NCBI GenBank assembly: GCA_022410635.1
Contig: JAJVDF010000779.1
Coordinates: forward strand, 279,649 to 343,648
Source of the DNA: Tretioscincus oriximinensis
Lineage: Eukaryota; Chordata; Lepidosauria; Squamata; Gymnophthalmidae
DNA: 64,000 nucleotides
Reading direction: 5' to 3'
In this document: positions 1-9,739 of the stretch, piece by piece
Layout of the letters: each line of letters begins with the position of its first letter
Numbering within the stretch: the first letter of the stretch is position 1
Translations under genes and position numbers: made by a program
The notes under the pieces: model-generated
The model's database searches: none
Told to the model about the DNA's origin: nothing
The model's input: the letters and a program-made list of their open reading frames with translations, nothing else

Positions 1-127
1 TTTATGTTGTTAGGGTCTTTAATCATAACAACCCGTTTCTTTACCTGTGTATCTTTTAAAACTCTGGCTAATCCTTTAGCACTCTGTTGGTCCCATATGT
101 TGTTGTTGTTGTTGTTCTCCCAAGATA

Positions 128-320
128 GGAGAGTTACAAAGATGGTGAGTGGTTATAAACTATGTTCTATAGGAAATGATTAAAAATTCTTGGGGTGTTT
201 AGTTCTCAAAAGAAGAATGAGAGGGGACACGATAGCAGCCTTCAAATATCTGAAGGATGTCACAGAGTAGTCAGCCCTGTTCTTGTTGACATAGAAGGAC
301 AAGAAGCAATTTTGCTGGGA
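128..320 (+). mobile_element. CR1/L3-type LINE 3' fragment
   Basis: This stretch aligns by eye with the CR1-like copy at 25696-25880. Both share the run 'ACAAAGATGGTGAGTGG', then 'GGGTGTTTAGT', then 'CAAATATCTGAAGG' and 'GTCACAGAG'. In amniote CR1/L3 elements this block codes the last part of ORF2 and precedes the 3' UTR. The copy is 5' truncated, full of stops and degenerate, and it loses similarity after about 320. Confidence 0.6.
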
Positions 321-894
321 TTTAGCGGAGAGGGGACATACCTTGGGATTCACANGGAGCTGGCGTGAGGCTGACAAGATGATGTAGCTGCGCATGCCCA
401 ACCGGTTGCAACCCTGTAGTCCTACTGGCTAGAGTCTTCTTGCACTGTTCATCTCCTTGCAATGGCACGGCAGGCAGCTTTAAAATGAAGGACGTAGGCA
501 TTTCGCCATGTAATTGGAAAAAGGCATTTCGCCACATAACATGGTGAAGCCTAGCGAAATCTCCATTAACATATATGGCTGGGCANTGAAGATGATTGAA
601 GATTGCATCAAGAACCAGGTACATGATGTGCCTTAAAGGTTGCCAACCTGAAGGCATAATCCAAACATGTACAATGTTAATCAGTGACATACTGTAGGTC
701 CTAGCTACCTAACACTTCCTTCTGGCTATTAGAGGAAAATACAAGATTGTATTTGCTTCTTGGGTGCTGTTTTGATGTGTACTTCTAATCCATTTGATGG
801 GACTGTTTTTAGCTGCATTTCAGTCTGCAGCCAAAACAATTGTAGACAAAATGGCTGTGATTAAAACTGGAAAAAAATGAATTGAAATTATACT

Positions 895-1230
895 TAAATT
901 AAGGCCACATCCCTACTTTTGGTCCACCTTGCAAAGTCAGGTGATCTGTTGTTGCTGAATAGGTATGCAATTCAACAGCGGGCATTTTGTAAAATCTGAA
1001 TGACAGTTTCATGGGGACATTCAGCAATGTAAACTNGGCAAATCTCGTGAGACTTCGGTGTAAGAGTAAAAGTTCATTGGCTCTTGGCTTGCGAAGAATG
1101 CTTGGGAATTGTAGGCAGGCTAGTAGAGAATGGTGGGGATTGTAGTTAGGCAAGTGTAGAAGTGCCTTACATGGGATTACTAAGGAAAGTTTTGGAGCAG
1201 CGTGGAAGCTTAAGGTAACATAGGGGTAAA
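895..1230 (+). repeat. Dispersed repeat family A (subtype ii), partial copy
   Basis: The core 'GTTCATTGGCTCTTGGCTTG' followed by 'GAATGCTTGGGAATTGTAG' recurs at 55890-55950 and 57470-57545, and in the opposite orientation at 49515-49720 and 16270-16360. It extends on the left through a 'TTTTGTAAAATCTG' block that the 49.7 kb copy also has. No coding capacity is visible. A non-autonomous DNA transposon is likely, but that is an inference from dispersal and shared end blocks. Confidence 0.5.
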
Positions 1231-1634
1231 TGGTAAACATATTTTTAAATAAACGTATTTTAAATGCCTGTCATGGATATGTGACCTAAGAATAAAAATA
1301 ACAGAATACAGGGTCTATATAATGTAAACCTTACCTTTGGACATTCTGCATAAACAGGTATAAATATTTACAGTGGTTTATGAGCTTTGATTATGTGTGT
1401 GAGAGAAAAAGCTATAGATATGAAATTAATGGAAAAAGGTGAAAAAAATGAGAGCGTGCAATACAGGCTGGAGTAGAAGGACAAAAAAACATGGTGACTA
1501 TCTATTGTTACTACCTGCTACAAAGGGTGCAAGGATTAAATAGACATTATAACATCATGGCCTTCTTTTCAAAAGTTTGATCTGCATCATGATAATGAAG
1601 TTCAAATCTTAATTTTGGGATGCACAACAGCTAA

Positions 1635-1885
1635 ATAAAAGGAGAAGAAGAAGAGTTATTTATAGGCTACTTTTCTCAACCTGAAGGGAATCAAAGCAGC
1701 TTACATAACCTTCTGTTCTTCTCCTCACAACAGATACCTTGTGAATTAGGTGGGACTGAGAGTCCTCTGATGAACTGTGACTAACCTAAGGTCACCCAGC
1801 TAGCTTTTGTGGAGGAGGGCAGAATCGAACTGGGAGACTTCCAGATTAGAGTCTGACACTCAAACCATTACAGACATGCTCACAA
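1635..1885 (-). mobile_element. SINE-2 (tRNA-derived) copy, minus strand
   Basis: Read on the minus strand this begins with a tRNA-like head: '...AGTGTCAGACTCTAATCTGG' and then a B-box-like 'GTTCGATTCTG' run. A 'GGTGACCTTAGG' body follows, and the tail includes 'AGCTGCTTTGATTCCCTTCAGG'-like sequence with a GAA-rich end. A near homologue in the same orientation lies at 19660-19905. Pol III retroposons of this kind depend on a partner LINE; the L2-like tail suggests which one. Confidence 0.65.
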
Positions 1886-1979
1886 ATATCAACATGCCCT
1901 AGATAACCTGTTATTAAACACTTGTGTGTGTGTGTATACATGTGCGTCATAAAGCTCTTTTGTTCAGACTCACTATTCA

Positions 1980-2030
1980 TTGCTTTATTTATTTATTTAT
2001 TTTCTGGTATTTATTTATTTACTGGTGTTT
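1980..2030. repeat. T/A-rich low-complexity (TTTA)n
   Basis: This is an imperfect TTTA/TTTAT run interrupted by 'CTGG'. Such runs often mark the decayed tail of an L2 or SINE copy, but no body is recognisable beside it. Confidence 0.5.
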
Positions 2031-2607
2031 GTTTGTTGCATTTCTATAGGTGTTCAATTTGCCAAATTTGGATTGGGGACCTTTGATCCAGAAATACATG
2101 AAATATCCACATGTCCCATGGCTGGGTTTTGCTGGGCTTATTCTCATGCACGCAGAGGATTATCCTACTAACAAATTGCAGGTGACGGTGGTGAGAACCT
2201 AGGTAAGTTGCCGGCCTTGCTGACAGTAACAATGAGCCTAGAGTAGATCCAGAGGTGACCTGTTCTGTCAACAGCTGCAGAAAGAAAAGTTAATGTCAAC
2301 CAGGCCTTCAGAGCTGCCAGGATGTATCTGGTTGTTTTAGGATGAGNTTGCTTATCTTTGTCTGTTTTGACCTACATGTTTCTGTTAGAGGTAATCTACA
2401 ATCACGTGGTTGTGAATTTAAGAATTTTGGGACTATTGCAGGGATGTGCAATAGTCTTTCTATCTTTGTAGCAAGTTCTATCTTTGTAGCAAATTCTTTT
2501 TTTTTATAGTAGCTTCTTGCATTGAAAGCTTTGTTCTTGGTGACCTTGATAGTTTGCTCTTGGCAGCTTTGTCACCTACCTAGGTTTGAGCTAGTTTCAT
2601 GATTTAA

Positions 2608-2842
2608 GAGCCAGTTTGGTGTAGTGGTATTGGACTCGCATCTGGTAGTCTCCNGGTTNGATTCCCCACTCCTCCATGAAAGCCAGCTGAGTGACCTTGA
2701 GCCAGTCACAGTTCTTCCGAACCCTCCCAGCCCCACCTACTTCACAGGGTGTCTGTTGTGGAGAAAGCAACAAAAGTTATGTGCAGCCTGAGANCTTCGG
2801 ATATAGGGCAGGTTATAAGTACAAATAAATAAATNAATTAAA
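2608..2842 (+). mobile_element. SINE-2 (tRNA-derived) nearly full-length copy
   Basis: The head 'AGCCAGTTTGGTGTAGTGG' carries an A-box-like segment, and 'GGTTNGATTCCCC' is the B-box position. The body has 'CAGCTGAGTGACCTTGAGCC' and the copy ends in an (AAAT)n tail at 2822-2842. The 3' end, with 'TTCGGATATAGGGCAGG', resembles the end of the L2-like LINEs in this window, so shared LINE machinery is inferred. Better preserved relatives sit at 54045-54300 and 38500-38690. Confidence 0.75.
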
Positions 2843-2959
2843 AAATTTAATGTGNCCCCAATTTGCATTTTATTTTTATTGCCACATTATATATTTGGTT
2901 TTGGCCATCCGAAATTCCATTGTCTTTTCAAATTTATTTGTTTGGCCCCATANCCAGAG

Positions 2960-3228
2960 TCTAGAAGCGAGGAAGAAGAAGAGGAGGAGGAAGTAGAAGC
3001 AGCGGCAGAAGAAACTGGTTCCTCCTCACCTGAAGGAACACAGAGCAGNTTACAAGATTAATATTCACTGAAAGGTTCACATCTATTCTATCTTCCTCAC
3101 CAAGTGAAATGGCTAGAGATGAAGGCAGTAGAGGGCGCTTACCCCTTTCCATGTCCGACACAGGGCCCTGAAACNGATTCTCTCAGTTGAAAGACCGGCT
3201 CTTAGCGACTGCGCCATTCGTGCCTTTG
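2960..3228 (-). mobile_element. SINE-1 (tRNA-derived, GAA-tailed) copy
   Basis: On the minus strand it starts 'AGGCACGAATGGCGCAGTCG' (A-box region) and has a B-box-like 'GAAACNGATTC...' area. It continues through 'TGTCGGACATGG' and 'GATAGAATAGATG', and ends in an irregular GAA/GAG-rich tail at 2960-3010. This is the same family as the much cleaner copies at 31.0, 40.6, 48.2 and 51.7 kb, but more diverged. Confidence 0.65.
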
Positions 3229-3639
3229 AGTGAGTTAACCACTTGATCCCCTTTGAACAGCCCATTAATGTTATGAATTGTTTTGTAAGACAATTTTAGG
3301 CAGTAGTGATTTCTATAATAGTGATGCAGAAAGTCCATTGTTCCTATGGGAAGCCTCATAGTTTGCTTCATTGGGATAGAGGTTTGAACCTTTAAGGGGT
3401 GTGAAAAGTGATTTTCCTCCCATGTGCAGCAGGCGTTAGAAGCTGCACATGATGGTCATTAAATATCTAAAGCTTTATCCCAGATATTTTGTGGGAGAGG
3501 TCCCTGTGCTTAATTGAAGACCAAAGCACAGGTTTAGACAGACTTTGGGAGACAGAAAGGTCTAGAGTGCTTTGGGNCATGAAGAGTCAATGAATAACAG
3601 TGAGATCAATCTCAAAGGGAGGCAGCCAGTCAAAACTTT

Positions 3640-3755
3640 GATTATCAGTTTAGTGTAGTTGTTAGAGTTTTAGACTCTTGTCTGTAGTCTCCTGGTTCGA
3701 TTCCTCACTCCTCCGTGAAACCAGCTGGCTGACCTGGGGCCAGCCACAGTTTTAA
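3640..3755 (+). mobile_element. SINE-2 5' half fragment
   Basis: 'TTTAGTGTAGTTGTTAGAG' and 'GGTTCGATTCCTCACTCC' are the head and B-box of SINE-2. The body stops just after 'GCCAGCCACAGTTTTAAAG', so the 3' L2-like tail is missing. Confidence 0.65.
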
Positions 3756-3989
3756 AGTTTTTAAAAAGAAGTCAAAACTTCCATCATTCTGTACGTTAAG
3801 ACAACCGTTAGTTAAATATTTACTGACTGATAGGTCTTGATTGGTGAAAGCGTGGATTAAAATTGTCTTTGTGGATTTTANGGAACAATTTTGCACATTT
3901 CGGGGGCAAATTTGTGAAGGAGGTTCGGTGTACTTTTTAAAGATCCATTTATGTAATTATATGCAAATCCATTATCTGCCTGTGGCAAC

Positions 3990-4560
3990 AGAAGGAGTGC
4001 CTTCTCCTATATAGGTCCACCTGTGTACTAAGATCCCAAGGAGAAGGGCTTTTGATAGTTCCTTGCAAGAGGTACAGGTGATAGAAGNACACAGGAGGGC
4101 CTTCTCTGTGGTGGCTCCCACACTCCCTCTAGAAGTCCACCAGGCACTCCATTCCCCCAACATGGCGCTATGGGTACCGCCCTCTCTCCCANCAGCCAAG
4201 GGGAATGAAGAGCCATCCCCTGGGAAAGAGGGCGGCACCGGTAGCGCCATGTTGGNGGAACAGAGGGTGGAGTTCCCCCAACATGACAGTTCCCAAGGGA
4301 AAACAGAGCCACTAATGAAGGTAAAAACTGCCAAAATAACCATACGGTCCATCACCGAACCCCCTGTGGAGCACTCAGCTTTTGACTCTTAAATAGCTCC
4401 TTCTGCATTCTGTTCTTCCATGAAAGGTGGGAGGATATGATCTCTCTCTTTTTTTTTAACATTTATATTTTTGTGTCTTTATGTTTTTAATTTCTGTAAC
4501 CCACCCTGGGACCTTTGGTGTAGGGCGTGATATAAAATCCCTGAATAAAATAAAAACATC
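3990..4560 (+). mobile_element. L2-type LINE 3' end, interrupted
   Basis: The frame around 4063-4150 keeps the ORF2 C-terminal signature seen in other copies here: a segment like 'HRRAFSVVAPTL' follows a 'GVPSPI'-like start. The 3' UTR tail '...CACCCTGGGACCTTTGGTG' and 'TAGGGCGTGATATAAAA' lies at 4500-4540 with an A-rich end. About 150 bp of foreign GC-rich palindrome sits in the middle (4154-4258 and flanks). Confidence 0.7.
4154..4258. repeat. GC-rich inverted repeat inside L2 (foldback)
   Basis: The left arm, 4154-4191, begins 'CCCCCAACATGGCGC' and runs through 'GTACCGCCCTCT'. The right arm, 4221-4258, reads 'AGAGGGCGGCACCGG' and ends 'GCGCCATGTTGGNGG'. The arms are near-perfect complements of about 38 bp around a 29-bp loop. 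A partial third copy of the end, 'CCCCCAACATGACAG', follows at 4275. The GC content contrasts with the host L2 on both sides. Confidence 0.75.
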
Positions 4561-5639
4561 TGGTTAGAAGAAATCCTTGCCCTGCCCCCGANTGCAAACA
4601 ACCAATCCAAACCAATCTTGGTTAGGGAAGTTTGAAACTGGCCAGAAATTTCAAGCCTCTGCGTTGCCAAACAGCAATGCTTTCAATCTGTGTCTTTACT
4701 AAAATCCCAACTTCCTGATGCTGCATGATTCTACTATGTCTCAAGTTTGGTTCAAAGGCTAGTGCATAGTTTGGATTTATGTGGCAGATGGTTCTAATTA
4801 GAGGCTGCAATCAGGGCTGGCCCTTGCAAAGTTGGCACTCCTAGCAACATAAATTTTGCTGCTGCCCTCAGGCCTGACAAGGAACCACATTCAGTGACTC
4901 GATGGCTTCCCTTGGCAACAGTGACCTTAAGTATTATCTTCNGTTAACAAGTCTCTTCCCCAAAATAATTGCTGACAAGAGTCTCCCCCACCTTCCTGCT
5001 TGAAACAATTTAGCCATTATGGGGAGAACAGACAAAATGCAGGCGGGTTTGAGGATACTGCTGTAAATACTATATCAGACCCTGGACATTTTGGTTATTA
5101 TAAAAAAATTAATTTCTTTGTTGCCCAACCATGAAGTAAAATGGCATCTTTTGTGCTGGGGAAACCAGCTCAATGAAGTTAATTGGGATAGTGTTGGTAA
5201 ATTATGCCTGTTATTAATGGTCCCTCCCCTTTCCATATTCTGGAGCATTAAAAGAAACTCTGCAGTACCTAAAGGCAGTTCTGTTTGTAGCACAATCTGT
5301 CTTGTTTGCAGTTCATCTGGTGTAGAACCACTTAGCTTTGCTTCACTGTCCTACTGCCTGAACCAGAAACTGTTCATGAGATACCCAATAATGCCACACT
5401 AGTGCCTTCAGGGCATCATATAAANTTATGTAAGTGTATCTCTTTTGTGCATCCTTTGGGTGTTACTGCCTCTCAACTTACCCATAAAAATGACAGCCAT
5501 ATAATATCTATATAGGTGCAGAATAAAAACCTTCCCCCACCCCCTTTTTGGAAAGCATACCAATTTTAAAAAAAGTTAATGCTCATGGAGGGGACTGTAT
5601 TTTGACTTTTAATTATTTTAAATATAGCAATAGAAAGCA

Positions 5640-6794
5640 TAAAAGGTTTGTTATGTCCGNCTCCGCATGAGTTTTCCTATCAGGATGTTACCAGGATATT
5701 CCAACATCATTAATCTTCTGCCAAATGTGCAAATCGGGTTCTTGAAATGCAATGCAGTTCATCATTGCATCTTCTTGCAATTTCTTGGTTGCCGATTCTT
5801 TCTGACAATGAGAATCTTTTGCAGTTCCTTATTAGTCAGTGTGGCGACCCCTACCTGAGGACCCAACTATTCGATGACCCTCACAGTCAGGGGTGTCACA
5901 ATATCCACCCTGTTGCCCAAGCCAGCACCCACAACTGCTTGGAGCAACAGTACTATCCTCTGGCCTACACAAGGCCTCAGAGTTTACCTCACGGTTGGGG
6001 CTTTATTCACAGCACCCACCAGTAGCGTGCTTATATTTTGTTGATACAAAAATAAAGAAAGAGATGTTTGAAATGAAACAAATAACAAGTTTATTATTTA
6101 CAAATAAGGAATAGAAGAAAGATTAGAATAATAAAGCTTCGGCNTTTATCAAGTAAGCCTGACTCAAGCACACACACACCAAGCTACTGCAACATTAGTT
6201 TCCAGATCCTTAAAGAGACAGGCTCTGTGTCACTTTATTCTTTCCAGCCCCAAGTCAAGCCTCAGCTTTGACTCCTTCAGGCTACCATACACTTCCACCC
6301 ACTCCCTCTGAGGCAGATCAGAAGCGGATCCCTCTGTCCACTTGCTACACCACAAGTTCCCGACAGAAAGGCCTCTAGCCCTGGTCAGCTTCCCTTTTAT
6401 CTGCTGACCCCACCGGCTATTCAAGGCCCCATTGGCTGGCTCCTCCAGCCATGCCCCCTCCCAAACAGGGACTCAGGAAGCCACGCCCCTGCCCAGGCCT
6501 GCTCTTCCCCCCTCCCACTGGGATATTTGGTAAGTAAATAAAAGAAACACAAACCTCTAAAATGGAGGACGCCACAGTCAGTCAGAATTGCATACTGAGT
6601 CTGCTCAGGATTACTTCCTGGTTACACGGCTCTCTGTTTCGTGTGGATTTAAAGGTTTCCTAATTGTTTGTTTGCAAAAGTATGCTGGGATTCGCCATCA
6701 GGTTATTATGGAACTTGACACCATTGCATTTTTTAACACATTGTGTGGCTGGGAGTGTGTGTGTTTTGTTTTCCAGTCAATATTAAAGCATTAG
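5640..6794. repeat. Family A (subtype i) copy split by a solo LTR
   Basis: Segments 5640-5834 and 6582-6790 align in order and orientation with one uninterrupted copy at 53590-54040. Shared landmarks are 'TTCTTGAAATGCAATG', 'ATTGCATACTGAG...GCTCAG', 'TTACTTCCTGGTTA', 'GTTTGTTTGCAAAAG' and 'GCATTGTGTGG'-like ends. The LTR at 5840-6576 interrupts the family, so the LTR is younger. It has no coding potential. Confidence 0.7.
5840..6576 (-). mobile_element. Solo LTR, gypsy-like, with 5-bp TSD
   Basis: The 737-bp unit has complementary ends (TGTGGCG...CGCCACA) and is flanked by an exact 5-bp direct repeat, GTCAG, at 5835-5839 and 6577-6581. Read on the minus strand it has a TATA-like 'GATAAAAGGG' (near 6395), then a polyadenylation signal 'AATAAA' (near 6095). 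It shares layout, length and several blocks ('AAGCCACGCCCCT', 'CACACACACACC') with the LTR at 7859-8598 but is clearly a different subfamily. No internal region lies beside it, as expected after recombination between two LTRs. Confidence 0.85.
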
Positions 6795-6844
6795 TGGGGC
6801 GTCCATCCCTTCCCAAGCTACTGCTCTACCTGAGCACCTGGAGA

Positions 6845-7489
6845 GGCGTGGACGCTGCCCCATGCAGGTTGGACCCTAACTGAGTAAATGTTTCCTGCTC
6901 TTTTCTGGTGATATTCCTAAAGGCCTGTGATGTTTGACCTTTGCTTTACACATTCTTTGTATTTATCATAAGACTTGGCCTTCTCAGCTAGCATGAATAC
7001 ACGTCTAACAGCTCCCCACTGATTCTGGCTCTGAGGTAACCCATNTGGCATTCTGGGGCTACCTCAAGCTCCTCACAAGCCCTTTCAAAGGTGCAAAAAA
7101 AGGCTCAACATCATCGCTGTTATTATACAGGGGGANACCTTTTAAATCTAGCCCTCTGCCATTGTGCTCTGTGTCCTGAACAATAGGGCTGGTCTGGTCT
7201 TCTAGGCCTGCTTGTTTGGTCTCCATTCTGAGGTGTAACATGGCCAGTTCATGTGCCCTAGCTTTTTCCTTTTCAATTTGTTCAGCCTGAAACTTTTCTT
7301 GTTGAGCCTGTACTTTCCCTCTCTCAAGCTCCATTTCCAATTCCTCATTTGAACCTCNTGGTCAAGTTTTGGCCTCAACAAAGCTAGTTCTATTTCAGTG
7401 GGCCTCTGGCCACTAGCCCCCACTGTCACTACCTCAGGCTCAGGCTGTCCAGGTTGTGCCTTGTNTATTTTCTTTGCTTTAGTAGCCAT
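6845..7489 (-). pseudogene. Gag remnant of gypsy-type element
   Basis: The reading starts with an ATG at 7489 ('MATKAKK'), about 370 bp inside the LTR. It changes frame near the N at 7360 and then gives a Lys/Glu/Gln-rich coiled-coil stretch ('QQEKFQAEQIEKEKARAHEL'). A segment with 'LYNNSDDVEPFF' follows, like the start of the capsid N-terminal region in vertebrate gypsy gag ('...D.VE.F...FE'). A further out-of-frame part near 7010-6890 contains 'AEKAKSYDKYKECV' and resembles the SCAN-like capsid segment of this class. At least two frame breaks and a stop make it non-functional. Its nature rests on motif order and the LTR context. Confidence 0.65.
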
Positions 7490-7830
7490 CTACACAATGG
7501 CACTACTAAAAACCCCGGTTCACAATAGTTAGAGGTGTCTTGTGTGTTCTATTTTCTTTTTGTTCTCTGTTGCCACAAACCTTTATCTCAGAAAAGCCNG
7601 TTTTCTTCCTTATTTCTCCAATCCACTACTATTACCCTCAAACAGTTTCCTCGTGGATTGGGGTNCTCTCTTTAACCTTGTACCCTACTATACTAGAGAT
7701 GTTACGTCAGGCACCAGTCCCTATCTTTCTCCTGGTGCCCTACATTACCACAAGCTATTANCTCAGGCACCAGTTCTGTTACAACTAGCAGCTCCCTCAC
7801 ACAGGGATCTCAGCTACTGGATTCTGTTGA

Positions 7831-7851
7831 ATCCCACCGCAGCTGCCACCA
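7831..7851 (-). promoter_or_regulatory. Candidate primer-binding site (tRNA-Leu-like)
   Basis: On the minus strand, seven bases after the LTR end, the sequence reads 'TGGTGGCAGCTGCGGTGGGA'. Leucine-tRNA primer sites of many vertebrate gypsy elements start TGGTG.CAG and end GGGAT. The match is close but has an extra few bases in the middle, so the tRNA assignment is tentative. Confidence 0.5.
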
Positions 7852-7858
7852 GAATTTT

Positions 7859-8598
7859 TGGGGCGTCCATCCTACCCCAAGCCACTGCCCCAAACTGTAG
7901 GTTGCTGAGCTGGCCTTACACCACTGCAGCCAACGTAAGCTGCAAGAACCCAACACAGGCCTCAAGCAGCTACAGGGCACTTCCCTCTCCTGCGCTGCCA
8001 AGCCCAGGGAAGGCCCACGGTTCCCAGCACACAGGGGAGTGAAGACTTTAGACACAGCTTTTTTAAGGAATAAAAGATGCTGAGGTAAAAGTATATAAGT
8101 TTCAAAACAAATGAGGTTTATTGTTACACACAACAGGGTAGAGGTACTTGAAAATAAAGAAGTAATGGAACAGAGTTCAGTTCATACACACACACCCCTA
8201 GAGTAGCAGTCCCTAAGCCCATGAGCCTCCAATCACCCTGGATTTCATTACAAGGNTGCCACCTCTAGGCCTATTATGTCCCTCAATCCTGCTCCACACA
8301 AGCCAGGATGTCTTGAGATGGAAACCACCACACACACACCCCCCTTAGAGCTTCCACACACTCCAAGTTCTCAGAAGAAGGGCCTCAATCAGTGGGCAGA
8401 GCCAGTTTTATAGGCCCAGCCTGCCTCCTGATTGGGCACTCACAACAGGGTTCCCCCCTCCCAATTGGTCAGAGGGAAAGCCACGCCCCTTGCCTTGGGC
8501 TCAGCCTCCCTTCCCCCTTCTTGGTGAAACCAAGGAAACAATATACAAACCTCAGGCCTGTAAATAAAAGGTAGGTCACAAACCAGGCAAATGCCACA
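7859..8598 (-). repeat. 5' LTR of the deleted gypsy-type element
   Basis: This is a 740-bp LTR with TGGGGC/GCCACA ends. On the minus strand a TATA box ('TATAAAACTGG') lies near 8405-8412, downstream of a CCAAT-like 'CCAATCAGG' at about 8430. A polyadenylation signal 'AATAAA' lies near 8116-8122. CA-rich stretches at 8189-8200 and 8330-8342 lie in the transcribed part. Confidence 0.75.
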
Positions 8599-8603
8599 AT
8601 CAG

Positions 8604-9240
8604 GCTAAATTAAAAGAAGATGTACAATTCCCAATAAAGACCATATTGTTATTACTAGGACTATTTCCAGATAAGAAGAGAAAATGTGAGATCTTGGTTC
8701 CACAACTACCAAGGGTCCCTTGCCAGTGAGGGGGTGCCACATCCATTTGGCACCCTTCCCCACTTGTGCAAACACTTGGCACCTCCTTCTAGGGTGTACT
8801 TATTTGGTAGGCCAAAGCCTAAACTTTGGCTTTTAAAAATGCTGGAAGCAGGACTCCCCCTCTCAGTTGGTGGTATCAAAGCTATGTGACATGCAGGAAA
8901 GGGAGATATTTTCCTGCTTTCAGCATTGTCGAAGCCAAAATAAAGACTTTAAAAGGGCTGGTTGGAGACAAGAGCAGATGGGAGGGCACAACTGACTTCT
9001 TAATCCTGTGCCTGGGGCAAAAGATTTCTTCCCTTTTGACTTCACATCTATCTGAATGAAATTCTTTGTTCCTAGTCTACTTCAGTGGTCTAAAATAATC
9101 AGGAGTGTGTTAGCATCCCTTGTGTTTGTATGGTGACTATGAAGAATCCTAAGAGCTTGTTTCCCCCATCCATCCAAATTTCAAAGTTTAATTTCAAATT
9201 TTAGAGTTCTATCTGGAAGTCTTTCCAAAAGCTAGGAGTT
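8604..9240. other. Unassigned stretch
   Basis: I see no motif that recurs elsewhere in the window. The longer open frames here are short and have no recognisable composition. Confidence 0.5.
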
Positions 9241-9254
9241 TCACTTTTAGCAAT

Positions 9255-9735
9255 CTCTATGCAGCTTACCAAGGAATAAGAAGACCGCCAGAAGAATCAC
9301 ACAAACATAGTCCAATGTAGTCCAAAGTTCAGGGCATCAGATAATCAACTCAGGGTACAAGGTCAAGGCAGTCCAAGGGCCAAAATCCACAGAGCTCCAG
9401 ACAAGTCCAGGAGTCAGAGCAGACAGGCCATACACACAAGGTCTTTGAACTGAAGATGTAATTTGCCAGCAGCAACCAGGCCTTTGCAAACCTTTGCTTC
9501 AGCCAGGTGTTTACTTTTCTCTGCCAGTCTCTGTGAGCATCTCCGATAAGCTTTTTCTTGTCTTCATTCTAAGGTGATCTGTGATCTATGCCAATCCCCT
9601 TCTTCTTAAGCATAACTCACAGAGGGCTGAATAGTCTTCTCCACAGCCAATGTCAGAGCTTGGGCCTCTGGCTGGGCCTAGGTCTTTTCCTCATCAGAGG
9701 AAGTGTCCTCCTCTGACCCCATGATAGGCATGACA
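9255..9735 (-). mobile_element. Possible LTR (third family), uncertain left end
   Basis: The minus-strand start 'TGTCATGCCTATCATGGGG' at 9735, followed by 'TCAGAGGAGGACACTTCC', is LTR-like (TGT... start). The block 9305-9430 is full of 'AGTCCA' repeats ('AGTCCAATGTAGTCCAAAG', 'GCAGTCCAAGGG', 'CAAGTCCAGGAGTC'), a texture I associate with the R/U5 part of some reptilian LTRs. I cannot define a TSD or the far end, and no internal region is attached. It could be another repeat type. Confidence 0.35.
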
Positions 9736-9739
9736 CTTC

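Larger units (their letters stand above)
6795..8598 (-). mobile_element. Internally deleted Ty3/gypsy-type LTR retrotransposon
   Basis: In minus-strand order it has a full 5' LTR (8598-7859), a primer-binding-like site, a leader, a gag remnant and about 60 bp of 3' LTR end (6795-6855). The short piece 'TGGGGCGTCCATCC' at 6795 repeats the inner LTR end at 7859. The flanks 6790-6794 ATTAG and 8599-8603 ATCAG differ by one base and look like an aged 5-bp TSD. Protease, reverse transcriptase and integrase are absent. The simplest reading is one deletion from within gag to near the end of the 3' LTR. Confidence 0.75.

Noticed and set aside
2610..2690. Possible tRNA gene (A- and B-box-like segments)
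   Set aside because: The boxes belong to a SINE-2 head. No cloverleaf with anticodon and acceptor stem closes, and the sequence continues into a SINE body and an (AAAT)n tail. The same applies to the other SINE heads.
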